A stretch of DNA of 64,000 nucleotides from Nautilus pompilius. Taxonomy: Eukaryota; Mollusca; Cephalopoda; Nautilida; Nautilidae. The stretch is taken from assembly GCA_018389105.1 (NCBI GenBank), contig JACATO010000605.1, forward strand, positions 868,001-932,000, in the 5' to 3' direction. Within the stretch, counting starts at the first letter, position 1. Every line of letters starts with the position of its first letter. The translations under genes were made by a program, and so were the position numbers. This document shows, piece by piece, positions 36,207 through 47,463 of this stretch. Under the pieces are notes generated by a model. It saw only the letters and a list, made by a program, of their open reading frames with translations. It was not told the DNA's origin and did not search any database.

Positions 36207-36477
36207 TAGTTAGGTTCAATTAAATTTTGTTTAGTTTTTATTTACTTTCAACGGTAACCCTGAAGATAAGACAGCTTGTTTGTGCAAAATTGTTATCAAA
36301 TTAACTAGAATTCTTTTCCGCCAAAAACGGAGAGACACCTTCTTGAACTAAAGAATAAGGTTGAGAGGTGAGCTACAACTGAAACCGTGTGGTTTGTAAT
36401 GCGGCGGCGTCAAACACCTCGCGTTTCCTCGCATTGAAGCACAAAAAGGAACCAAATATTTCTAATTTGCGCAAACC
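36207..36477. other. Spacer between mariner and minisatellite
   Basis: No features seen. Confidence 0.4.
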
Positions 36478-38768
36478 TCTGGATACTTCTCGCTGGTGAC
36501 AGTTCACCCAAACGATCCGGTTACTTCTCGCTGCTGACAGTTCGTCCAAACCCTTCAGTTACTTCTCGATGCTGACAGTTTACCCAAACCCTTCGGTTAC
36601 CTTTCGCTGCTGACAGTTCGACCAAATGCTCCGGATAGTTTTCCCTGCTGACATTCGCCAAAAACCCATCGTTACTTCTCGCTGCTGACAGTTCACCAAA
36701 ACCCTGCGGCTGCTTTTCGCTGAATACTGATCGCACAAAATCTTTCGATTACTTCTCACTGCTGACAGTCCGACCAAAGCCCTGGGTTACTTCTCCCTAC
36801 CGACAGTTCGCCAAAACCCTCCGGTTACTTCTCGCTGCTGACAGATCGACCAAATCCCTCGGCTACTTCTCGCTGCTGACAGTTCGTCCAAACCCTCCGG
36901 ATAGTTTTCACTGAAGACAGTTAGTCGAAACCCTCCGGTTGCTTTTCGCTGCTGTCAGTTCGTCCAAACCCTTCGGTTTCTTCTCACTGCTGACAGTTCG
37001 ACCAAACCCTTCTGTTACTTCTCGCTGCTGACAGACAGATCGTCCAAACCCCTCGGTTACTTCTCGCTGCTGAAAGTTCGCCCAAAACCTCCCGTTATAT
37101 CTCGCTGCTGACAGTTCGCCCAAACCCTTCAGTTACTTCTCGCTGAAAACAATCCGACCAAACCCCTCGGTTATTTCTCCCTGATAAGTGATCGCCAAAA
37201 AAATTCGGTTAATTCTCGCTGCTGTCAATTCCTCCAAACCCTCCGGTTACTTTTCACTCATGACAGATCGCCCAAACCCTACGGTTACTTCTCGCTGCTG
37301 ACAGTTCCACCAAACGCTCCGGATAGTTTTCTCTGCTGACAGTTCGGCAAAAACCCTTCTTTACTTCTCGCTTCTGACAGATGGTCCACACCCTCCGTTT
37401 GATTTTCGCTGCTGTCAGTTCACCCAAACCCTTTGGTTTGTTCTCGCTGCTGACAATCCGACCAACCCCATCGGTTACTTCTCGATGCTGACAGTTGGCC
37501 AAAACCCTTCGGATACTTCTCGCTGCTGACAGTCCGACCAAACGCTCCGGATAGTTTTCTCTGCTGACAGTTCGCCCAAAACCTTTCGGTTACTTCTCCC
37601 TGCTGAGAGTTCGCCAAAACCCTGCGGTTATTTCTCACTGCTGACAATCCATCCCATCACTCCGGTTGCTTTTCGATGCTGACTGTTCGTCCAAATCCTC
37701 CGGTTGCTTTTCGCTGATTACTGATCGCCCAAAATCTTTCGATTACTTCTCCCTACTGACAGTTCGCCAAAACCCTCCGGTTACTTCTCACTGCTGTCAG
37801 TTCGTCCAAACCCTTCGGTTTCTTCTCGCTGTTGACAGTTTTTCCAAAACCTTCGGTTGCTTTTCGCTGATTACTGATCGCCCAAAATCTTTCGATTACT
37901 TCTCCCTGCTGACAGTCCGACCAAACCCCTCGGATATTACTCGCTCCTGAAAGTTCGACCAAACCCCTCGGTTACTTCTTGCTGCAGTTCGCACAAACCC
38001 TCCATTTACTTCTCGCTGCTGAGAGTTCGCCCAAACACCTCGGCTACTTCTCGCTGTTGACAGTTCGTCCAAACCCACCGGATAGTTTTCACTTCTGACA
38101 TTTCGTCCTAACCTTCCGGTTGCTTTTCACTGCTGTCAGTTCACCAAAACCTTCGGGTACTTCTCGCTGCTGACAGTTCTGCAAAAACCTCCGGATAGTT
38201 TTCGCTGAAGACATTTCGTCCAAACACTCCGGTTGCTTTTCCCTTATGACTAATCGCCAAAAAACCTTTCGGTTACTTCTCCCTGCTGAGAGTTCACCAA
38301 ATCCCTCCGGTTACTTCTCGCTGCAGACAGTTCGTCCAAACACTCCGGTTGCTTTTCGCTGATGACAGTTCGTCCAAATCCTCCGGGTACTTCTCGCTTC
38401 TAAGAGTTCGCTAAAACTCACCGGTTACTTATCGTTGCTGTCAGTTCGTCCAAACCCTCCGGTTGCTTTTCCCTTATGACTAATCGCCCAAAAACCTTTC
38501 GGTTACTTCTCCCTGCTGAGAGTTCGCCAAATCCCTCCGGTTACTTCTCGCTGCTGACAGTTCGTCCAAACTCACCGGATAGTTTTCACTGCTGACATTT
38601 CGTCCAATCCCCTCGGTTACTTCTCGCTGCTGTCAGTTCGCCCAAACCCTTCGGTTACTTCTCGCTGCTGACAGTTCGTCTACACCCTTTGATTACTTCT
38701 CGCTGCTGACAGTTCATCCAAACCTTTCGGTTACTTTTCGCTTCTGGCATTTCGCCCAAACCCTTTAC
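36478..38768. repeat. 38-bp minisatellite, about 60 units
   Basis: The consensus unit is close to CGGTTACTTCTCGCTGCTGA followed by CAGTTCGCCCAAACCCTT. Neighbouring units are exactly 38 bp apart where checked (38653 to 38691). Variant units carry GATAGTTTTC, GTTGCTTTTC or GATTACTGATCG and recur as higher-order groups, for example near 36710, 37710 and 37870. GC content is well above the flanks. On the minus strand the unit has few stops in any frame, so open frames of 60-95 codons cycle through a 38-residue super-repeat. I see no promoter or start context that argues these are translated. Confidence 0.97.
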
Positions 38769-39579
38769 GCGGTCCCCTTTGGACTGCTGTTTCCAGAAAA
38801 ACAAGGCCGATATTATACTTCCATAGAAAACGAAATAATACACCGAACAAGACAGCTTAGTATTTCCTATTTTATGAATTTTAGATTATTCTGAACAATA
38901 AATTATGGATTATAGACATATAACTTGTAAATAAAAGGTTTTGAAAAATATATTATCATGCAATTATGTAAATGCCATTTTATTATTTGCTAAGACGAAA
39001 ATTATATAGGTTTGGAGAAAATCTGAGAATGAGAATAGCCTCTGTTTGCCATGTATTGGCTAATTTATGCGGATAAGTTTCGCTGCAAATACAGTCGATC
39101 ATGGATTCTTGAAAAGACTAGCCTACCCAGGTTTTTGTAGTGGTCAGGGAAACATACACTATTTTCTTGTCATGAAAATACAGATATCGCGTCTATTATA
39201 AATTAGTATAGGTCTCTTTTGTGTGTAGTATTTTTACCTACCAAATGCGCATAGAATCTATCGCCAGTAACTCAGTAAACCTTCCGACATTCACTGTCAA
39301 TCTTAAATGTCACCCACGTGTGAAAGAAGGTTAACAGGGCTAAAAGTTTTACGTGGACAGTCTTCTGTGCACGAAATAATTTCGAACGAAATTGCATTTG
39401 TTTAACATTATTTTTAAAAAGTATAATAGAAAATATTAACAAGATATTAGGTAAGGAAGGTATGACGTACAAACGTCAAAAATTTTACCTTTTTTATAAA
39501 TATAAGTGAGGAATAAAATGTATGCATTTGAAGAACCAGTCCGGTCAGAAATGAAAGAAATATTTTATATAACCCGATG

Positions 39580-39581
<2 letters not shown>

Positions 39582-39666
<85 letters not shown>

Positions 39667-39670
39667 ATTA
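39582..39670. repeat. (ATT)n microsatellite
   Basis: About 89 bp of TAT/ATT trinucleotide repeat with two interruptions (near 39621 and 39660). Confidence 0.97.
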
Positions 39671-41569
39671 CACATCTTCAAGCTTAGTGCATATACCCTT
39701 TAGTTAAAGGCTAAGGTCACAATAACACGGAGATCTGGTCATAAATCTCAGAAGAGCAATAACTTTGCTCATAAAAACCCAGTCGTTTGCAGATGCTATG
39801 CAGAAGTGGATCTTTTCAAAGCATTATTCCACTGTAACCGATAGATTTAAATAAACTGGAGAGTTCTTCATCAGAATATCCAATTAAGTATAAACAAAAG
39901 GTAAAAAAATTAACATTTTCAACCCTATTTGAAAATCCTATATAAACCCTGCAAGCCCTCTAGGTAACGATTCAAGCCCTTTAAATATTTTAGTTCAGCC
40001 CAGCCAGACACCGCTGCCATAAATAATGGACCTGACAACAGTGTTTCCAGTAGGTCCGACGACGCAGTTACTAGTAAATCTCACCGAACCAAAAGAATCA
40101 TAATGTTACTGAGAACTGAACTTCACCAAACGTAAACACGATTTGAACACTCGATGTTGCTGCTCGGTTTTCTGCCATCGTCTTGTCTGCTAGCACTGTT
40201 ATTCATCAGGAATCCAACATATATTTGTCTATTTTAATGTTAGGTTTTCTGAATTTATAGAAAAACATTCATTGACAATTCTTTGCGAGATTTAAAATGG
40301 AGTGCGACTCAGAGAGGGATGCTTAAAGCTTGTAAAATCCCGCAAGAATGACTAGCTGAGTGCATCAGCTTCTGTTCGTATTGTTTATTATCACTATTTC
40401 CTCGATAATTCAATTCTGCTTTATGCACCAAACTTCTCCATTACTGTCATTAAATTAACATAAAAAACAAGGGCGAACTATCATAGAGACGACGAATCTC
40501 ATTGCAGGAATTTATGCTGCTAGGACCTGCCGTCGTCTGACCAAAGTCTGGGCGGCACTACACTTTGTTCGCAGAGAGACGATATTAAGGATTAACTGTC
40601 GTAATTCTTGTGAAAAGTAACGCGAAGAAAACTCACCAGACTCTACTACACCAGCGCTTATCACACCCACACTCGTGACACGTCCAATAGCCACTCAGTT
40701 TTACTTAGTCGACTTCTGTAAATATTTATCCTTTTAAAAAGTTACAAAATAAGATAACGATCAAATTAAAGCTTTTAAATATAAACTGCAACAACTGAAT
40801 ATAATCCGCAAGAATCGTGGATGTATCTGAAATACCAAAAGAAATTCTGCGAAAATTGTCTTGCATTTTTTAATATTATCAACAAGGAAACGGTTTGTGT
40901 ACAAAAACATATTCCTATATAGATTCAGATAAACCATCGTGTGCTCGTTGTAAATTGGTAATGTATTCTCGAGTGGCTTTCCATATGTTTTGTTTTCTGA
41001 CGTCAATTACACGGTCGTAAGTAATTGGAGGCGCCCGATAAGCGAACAAAACTGATTTACTGCCTGAAGACAGTTAGCCATTGTATATACTTCTAAAATA
41101 TGCACGCGGTTGTATGACATCCAGATGCACGCAAAACAATTTTTATTTCTATGATTTCGATAACTGAGTTCTAACTTGTGAAGGTTCGATCGGGGACAGA
41201 CGGACGTATCCCATTTTGTACTTTGGTCGTGAGTGCAACGATCTCGCGCACAGCTTTTTATTCGTTTAGTTTTAATTTCATTGTCATCCGTTAACCAATT
41301 AAGCAGCTGCATTTTAGACAATGCCAAACGAAATGCTGCAGCCTTCACAGGAGTCAAAGCTTCCGTTCAGAAAATCGATCTGTTTTTCCTGCAGGATGAA
41401 GGCGTCTTTTTCGAAACATAACACCCTGATCTGACTGTAAAGGAGGGGCTGTATCTTGTGATATGCAGCTTAAAACAATCTAATGATTTCGTTGTACACT
41501 GTTTATCATTAATTAGTTTATAAAGCATTAATATATTGTAATTCTGAAATATGTAGAAACTTTTAACAT

Positions 41570-41745
41570 CTGGCAATTCTTTAAATATGTTAACCTTTAA
41601 TTATGCAGTGTTTCCATTAAATTCCATCCTGTAAATAATTGGCAATCCTTAAAAATGTGTTAACCCGATCGAACTGTAAATAATTGGTAATTGCTAAAAC
41701 TTAATAACTATATATAAGTTAACCCATAAATAGATCACCGGGTTT
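41570..41745. repeat. Three diverged tandem units of about 55 bp
   Basis: CTGTAAATAATTGGCAATCC...TTAACCC recurs at about 41630 and 41682, with a more diverged first unit near 41570 (CTGGCAATTCTTTAAATATG). Confidence 0.5.
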
Positions 41746-42106
41746 AATAGTTTGCTAACGCTAGAAAATCTGGAAAATTTTAAATATGAGCGTATCAACT
41801 CATAAGCATGCGGGCGTTCTATACGATGAAGATCCGTAAACATGACCGAGGAAACCTATCACAGTGTGTTCGGCTTTTAACGTAACGGTTCTTTTGAAGA
41901 CTGTCTAAAGTAACTTTCAATACACTACAATCAACTCTTCCAGTTTTCCGGATCACCCACATCAGCTTTCAGTTATTATTTAAAATACGTTGGAAGGAAG
42001 TAATCCACGAAGAAAATACTTTAATGATAAATTTCCTTTATTTTCGTGAACAATCATTTGTCAGTTATTAGTGAATTTAAAGAAGTTTCTAAAATGATGG
42101 TCATTT

Positions 42107-43811
42107 TTTTAATGTAAAATTTCGAAATCTAAATTTATCCTCTTGTAAATATTGAAAGATCATAAAACAACCACATTTACTCTCGCAGACATACAGACAT
42201 AAACACTCCACAGGAGCCAGTGATCTTTGGCGAAAACGTCTGTGTGTCGGGCGATAGGGCTGAGTTGGCAGCTGGACTCACGTAGCAGACATGTAAGCCT
42301 CAAGATAGACAAATGTTTTTCCGTGTTTGATCAGCACCTTGCAGGTAAATGACGTCACGGTCAGCCTTTTAAACAGCCAAACAATCTCAGAACATGACTT
42401 AATCTACGAGGATGCGGTGAATGGCAATGTGATAATAGTCATCTTATTTTTCTGTTGCTGGGAGAAAATGCCTTTTGTGAAATAGAAAAATTTTCGTGTC
42501 AAAGATTTATTTCCCTTTAATACTCAACAAAAACAATTCTCTTTTGAAATAACCATCGTTTTCAGCACAAAACTTCCCTTTTTTAAATTTATGAAGCAAA
42601 TTAAATATTTTTCTTGCAATATAACAGTTAATAAAAGTCAGCGTTGTCACCACAGCAATAAATCGGGTTAAAATCTAAATTTATCTCCATTGCTTCTTTT
42701 CAAGAGGTTATTCATTTTCTTTCCCTTTTTAAAATTACAGTAAGTATAAACGTATATGAATATGCCGTGAAAAAAGCGGAAGAGAAAATAAAACCCTAAA
42801 TACCTAGAATTAGGGTTATACAGGATTGACAATTTTTAATTTGTAAATTCTACCCAGGTTATGCTAAACAAAAACCGTGAATCATGGAACAGTAGGAAAT
42901 ACTTGAATAGCAAATATTTGTCTGTCGTAGTAATTTCCCTAATTCCTGACACTCTGAAGAATTTTATGTAATTATCGAACTTTATAATATATGCAGGTAT
43001 TGGATAAAATGTAAGCATAATTACCAGATGATCTTCATGCTCAGGTTTCAATAGGAATTCAAATTTAATTGTTATACATTTAACTCTCGCCCATTCTTGC
43101 TTTCTTTACTACAAATCCCTATGTCGTTTAACGCTAATCTTTAGTATACTCTTAGGCAATGAAATCATGTCGCTTCTCTTACTCAAACATACCTTATAAG
43201 TCTGGATAACAGGTAGTAACTTCCTGTTGGAAAACAAAAAAAAAAAACACTAGTTACTCTAAGCGTGCAAATCTTTGTTCTAAAACGAATCAAACAATCA
43301 GCAAACTGCGAATGTAAAGTTGTAATGAAAGTAGAGAATTGGGGCCAGGTTTTAACTAATAAATCGCCTATCAAGCTAAGAAAAAGGTTTTATTTATTTA
43401 TTTCAAATAAAGAAATATGTTTTTCGAAGTTATTTTTAACATAAGCCAGAGAATGGTTTATTTCGAATTTTCTGTTTCTCGTTTCAAAATTGCCGACAGA
43501 TGCAAACGATCCGCCCTCTTCCAAGTTAACTTGATGGATAAACAGAGGCAGGGTTTTACACGCCTCTGTTTAAGACTTTGTGCCGTCACGAATGAGTCAC
43601 GTGTTCATTTTATCGCAGTAAACCCCTACGCCATAGACGATTTTGGAAAAAATAATGTGAAAACTTTCACTTTTTCTTTTTGAAGAAACTAATATTCATT
43701 TAAATTTACGAATAATATAAATATTCATAAGACTAAGAAATATTAATGAAAAATTCAAACATTTAACAAGTGAACAGTTGAATTAAAGTAAAAGAAAATT
43801 ATTTGCTCTTC
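42107..43811. repeat. Segmental duplication block A, copy 2
   Basis: Near-identical to 10110-11809. Identity ends at GCTCTT, where the Tigger relic begins. Beyond the relic the sequence does not resume the copy 1 flank, so the transposon sits at the edge of the surviving homology. Confidence 0.92.
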
Positions 43812-45863
43812 TAGTATTGAGATTCCCCGACTTAAGTACGAGTTACGTTCCCCAGACCCTTACGTAGGTCGGATTTCATACTCTAAATAGCATAACAGTA
43901 CTGTAAAACTAGTCGTCAGGCCCAGATGTGCGAGCTGCTGAAGGTGCAGGAAATAATGAATGGAGAGACGAAGGGGATGGAGTGATGGAGATTGACTCTT
44001 GAGGTACTTTAGAGCAAGTCCGAGAAGGTTTATCAAACTTGTTAAAGCAGGCGTCGAGGGTTGATTAAACGGCTGCTCGCTTCACTTCTTCTTAAACGAT
44101 TTTATAGCAAGATAATCAATCTCGAATTAACTTTACGCAGTATTTCCACGTCCGGATCCATCTCCATCAGAGCAGCCCGTCCAGCATCACGCAAACTCAA
44201 GGTTTCTGCCAACCCCGTCGTCGTAAACTTCTCTCGATGTTCTCCGTCGGCAGGATCTCATTCACGGCGACCTTCTCGGTCTCCAACTCCATCAGGTTTT
44301 CCTCCGACAGCCCCTGTGGATGGCTGTCGGGTAACGTTTCCGCATCATTAGCCTCCACCTCCAGCCGGAATCGACGAGCCAAGCCGACGACGGTGTCCGG
44401 AAAGCTCTTGAAGTCGTGGACGAACTGAGGGCAGGGTTTCGTCCGGACGCGTTCGTATTCGCTGCCCTGACCTCTTCCTCCGCTGCTGCAATGTTCCTGA
44501 CGGCATGAAGGATACTATAGCACCCCCAGAACACTCAGCATCTCCAGCTCCTCTCATCGGTAGCCTTGATAGCCTGGGCAGATATGCGAAGGAGGTAGTA
44601 GGCTTTAAAGGTTGCGATGACGACCTGGTCCATTGGCTGCAAAATGTAAGTGGTTTTTGCCGGCAGGTAGACCACCTTCATGTCCGAATGGTAACCGTTG
44701 AGGGCTTTTCTTTGCAATATTCCTTCAACTCAGGAAACAGGTGGTCCCAGAACCACTCCTCAAAAATGTGCCTTTTCACCTAGGAACAGTCGTTGGACTT
44801 CTAAATGAGAGATAGGAACCATTACAGATGCCCTTGAAAGGCCGTGGATTCTCGGCGTGGTACACCAGCAGAGGCCTCAGCTTGAGATCCCAAGCATCAA
44901 CGTAAGGCCGCCCTTTGTCGCCATAAAACCAGGCATCGCTTTCTCCTCATTCGTAATGTAAGTCCCTTCCGGCATTTTCCCAAAAATAATCCTGTCTCAT
45001 CAACACTAATCACTTGTTCAGGTAAATACCTCCATCATCAATAATCTCAGCCAACATAATAGGAAATTATTTGGCCGCATCTTTATCAGCTCTTGCGATC
45101 TCGCCACTAACTTTCAGATTAAGCAGGTTTGCAAGAGCCCTGTACTGATTAGACCATCCATGAGTTGCCACAGAGGAACCCTCACTTATTACACCTTTTT
45201 AATTTTTAAGTCTTCATAGAGACTCTTGGCATTTGCCTGGATCAGGCTGAGCGGTGCACGCCGCTGGATTTGGTCTCCAATCCACACAGGTAACAATTTT
45301 TTTTCCATTTCCTCAATTAAGCCAGAGTGTTACTTTGTAATCCCTGTTGCTCTCTTTGAGGAAGATCCTTCAAATGTTCTTTAATTCTCTCCTTATCCTT
45401 CACAACCGTGTCTATCGTCGACGCGACCATTCCCATGCTATTTGCAATGGCAGTTAAACTAAGTCCACCCTGATATTTGTTTATAATGTCCACTTTTTCC
45501 GCTGTCGCGATCGTTTTACTCTTCTTCAATGCACCAGCACCTTTCACGTTACTTGTACCCTTGCTCGTGATTGCAACGGAAAAGTTACGCAAAAACCTTA
45601 TACAAAACGGATGTTTACGGATCACCAACACTCGAGATGCAGTTAAACGCGAGAGACTTAAAGACAAAGAAGATGCAGCGCGAGAGGAACGCTGGAGCCG
45701 CATAACACCCGCCACCACTGCGCAACTATAAGTAGTCCCGAATTCGCCTGTACGTAGAGAATTTACGCAGCTCGGATTTGTTCGGTAATTTCCAATGGGC
45801 TTTTACATATCCTAGAATTTACGTATGTCGGGCGTTACGTAACCCGAGGACTTTGTGTTGTAA
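43812..45863 (-). mobile_element. Decayed Tigger (pogo/Tc1-mariner) DNA transposon
   Basis: The minus-strand frame 45718-45317 contains KKSKTIATAEKVDIINKYQG, then LSLTAIANSMGMVASTIDTV and KDKERI. This is the CENP-B-type N-terminal helix-turn-helix of Tigger transposases. At 44717-44600 minus strand, VVYLPAKTTYILQPMDQVVI matches the family's 'LPPNTTSLLQPMDQGVI', whose Asp is the last catalytic residue. Middle parts are split over frames. The ends (CCCCGACTTAAGTACGAGTT on the left; reverse complement TCCTCGGGTTACGTAACG on the right) look like imperfect inverted repeats next to TA. At about 2.05 kb it is near full length but interrupted. GC content is higher than the surroundings. Confidence 0.9.
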
Positions 45864-46039
45864 TAGATTTACTTCACGCGCATATGCTGCACAGTGAAAA
45901 AACGTAACAAAAGACACAATTAGATTGCTTTTCGTTCTTTCAACTTCACTAATGGAAATCAAGTTTTCGAAAGATTTCTTTATTCTTTAACTCCAGGAGA
46001 TATAACAGGTAAGATTGAAACGTGTCAGATTATCCATTA

Positions 46040-47319
46040 AAGCAAAAGGCTGGAGTCTGTCCTCACTAAAGTCACCCGTTTACCACTCGGGTATCCCGGA
46101 GGAGAGCCGTTCTTTTTCGTGTAAGTCGTCGATGAAGTCGGTTATGGACATCTCTGAGCGATAATTTATCACGAATGGAGTAGATGAGATGGATATTTCA
46201 AGAAACCATCGTTGTACCCCATGCGTAGATGAATAGTTTTTTTCAGGAAACTAATTGAACAAAACAATAGTATTGTTATGGAATCTTGAAGGTCACTACA
46301 TCGACTGTAAAGCAGGCAATAATAATTAGAATCTTGTTTTGATTATTTAGATTGTATTTTCAGATCACATAATAAATATGTACTTTGACCTGCCCTAATG
46401 TCGTCTAAGACCAGCTTATACGATTCATCTCCGATAGTCTTGCCACCTTAACGATAAAAAGTACAGATATATTGATGATAGATCAGCTTATTGTTTCTTT
46501 AAATTGAATACTGTTTTCAAAATAAAGAAGATAGACAAACTAATCCCTGTACAACCAGAAAGTATCCACTCTCCTCCAACTGATCTCAATTCCGTGCTAA
46601 CTTAGAGAATGATTCGGGTAACGTGTTCTGTTTTCTTTCTGTTTTAGATTTTCTCAATATGGATGTGGAATATGCAAATGAGGTAACGTAGAAAGACTTG
46701 AATATGTGGAGCTTGTGTAAAGGTTGGCTAGTGTTCAGAAATTATCAATACTTTATTCTGATTTCATAATGTTCTGAAGAAAATAGTTCAGCTTTAAAAA
46801 TTAAACAATCGACGTCTATATTTTCTTATTAACATACAAAAACTCATAGTTTTACAACCTTCCAATAAAAATGAGATATCAAGAATAATAGTAAAAAATA
46901 GTTCGATTTAAAAAATACGGTTTGTCGCGAATGATTTACCACTTCATTGTCTGAATGCATTCAATTGGTAAATGTTATTTTGGTTATCTTTAATTTCCGT
47001 AAATAGAGAAAACTACCAGAGCTTTATTCACATTTTAAACGATTAAACGAATAAAATGTTTAAATAATAATGAAAGCATTTATGGCAAAGAAAAATTAAA
47101 CAATTTAAGGTAGACATGCTTGTGGTTTCTTACCACACGAATCAACATAAACTGTCCTTGTTTTAATTTTAGTAGGAGACAGAGAATTTTCTGAATGTAC
47201 ACTAGTTCAGTTCGATTGATTTCGCGATGGTTCCTATCACTTCTGTATTCATGAGAAAATCATACTGATTAAGAAAACTACTTGCAATTAATTTCTTTCG
47301 GGCTGAACTTTATTTTCAG
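46040..47319. repeat. Older, diverged part of the tandem duplication (copy 2)
   Basis: Aligns with 13330-14663 at reduced identity with indels and carries the 35-nt exon at 46648. The acceptor before exon 47320 aligns in position with a relic acceptor at 14663 in copy 1, after which copy 1 has no matching exon. Confidence 0.8.
46648..46682 (+). CDS. Exon: acidic 12-residue segment, copy 2
   Basis: The 35-nt exon lies between TTCTTTCTGTTTTAG and GAG|GTAACG. Entering in phase 1 it encodes (D)FLNMDVEYANE, homologous to GFSDMEDEYEKE of copy 1. Met at 46659 is a candidate start because no upstream exon is evident. Confidence 0.6.
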
Positions 47320-47463
47320 AATCCGAGTGATTCTCAAGATAGAATGATGAATGAGTGGACTGCTAATACAGCGAAATTGGAAAGTCTTGAAATTAGATCG
47401 AAAATAAACGAAAAAAATAAGCGTTTATTTTGTGAAAGAATTAAAGAATTCGAAAATAAACAG
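47320..47463 (+). CDS. Exon: coiled-coil segment (48 aa), copy 2 version
   Basis: The 144-nt phase 0-0 exon has a strong acceptor, CTTTATTTTCAG, and donor AAACAG|GTGAGT. It encodes NPSDSQDRMMNEWTANTAKL, ESLEIRSKINEKNKRLFCER and IKEFENKQ. It has the same helix-rich, charged character as copy 1's 17222-17386 but no alignable sequence and is 7 codons shorter. The next base begins the near-identical intron. Confidence 0.8.

Larger units (their letters stand above)
38769..42106. other. Intergenic, no gene recognised
   Basis: Apart from the (ATT)n run and a weak tandem repeat near 41600, I see no gene, splice-bounded exon or transposon. No counterpart of the 8929 exon was found at the expected offset before gene copy 2. 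Confidence 0.4.

Noticed and set aside
36521..38078. Multiple 60-95 codon frames in the minisatellite
   Set aside because: Explained by a 38-bp unit lacking stops; no start context, splice sites or flanking gene to make them protein genes.
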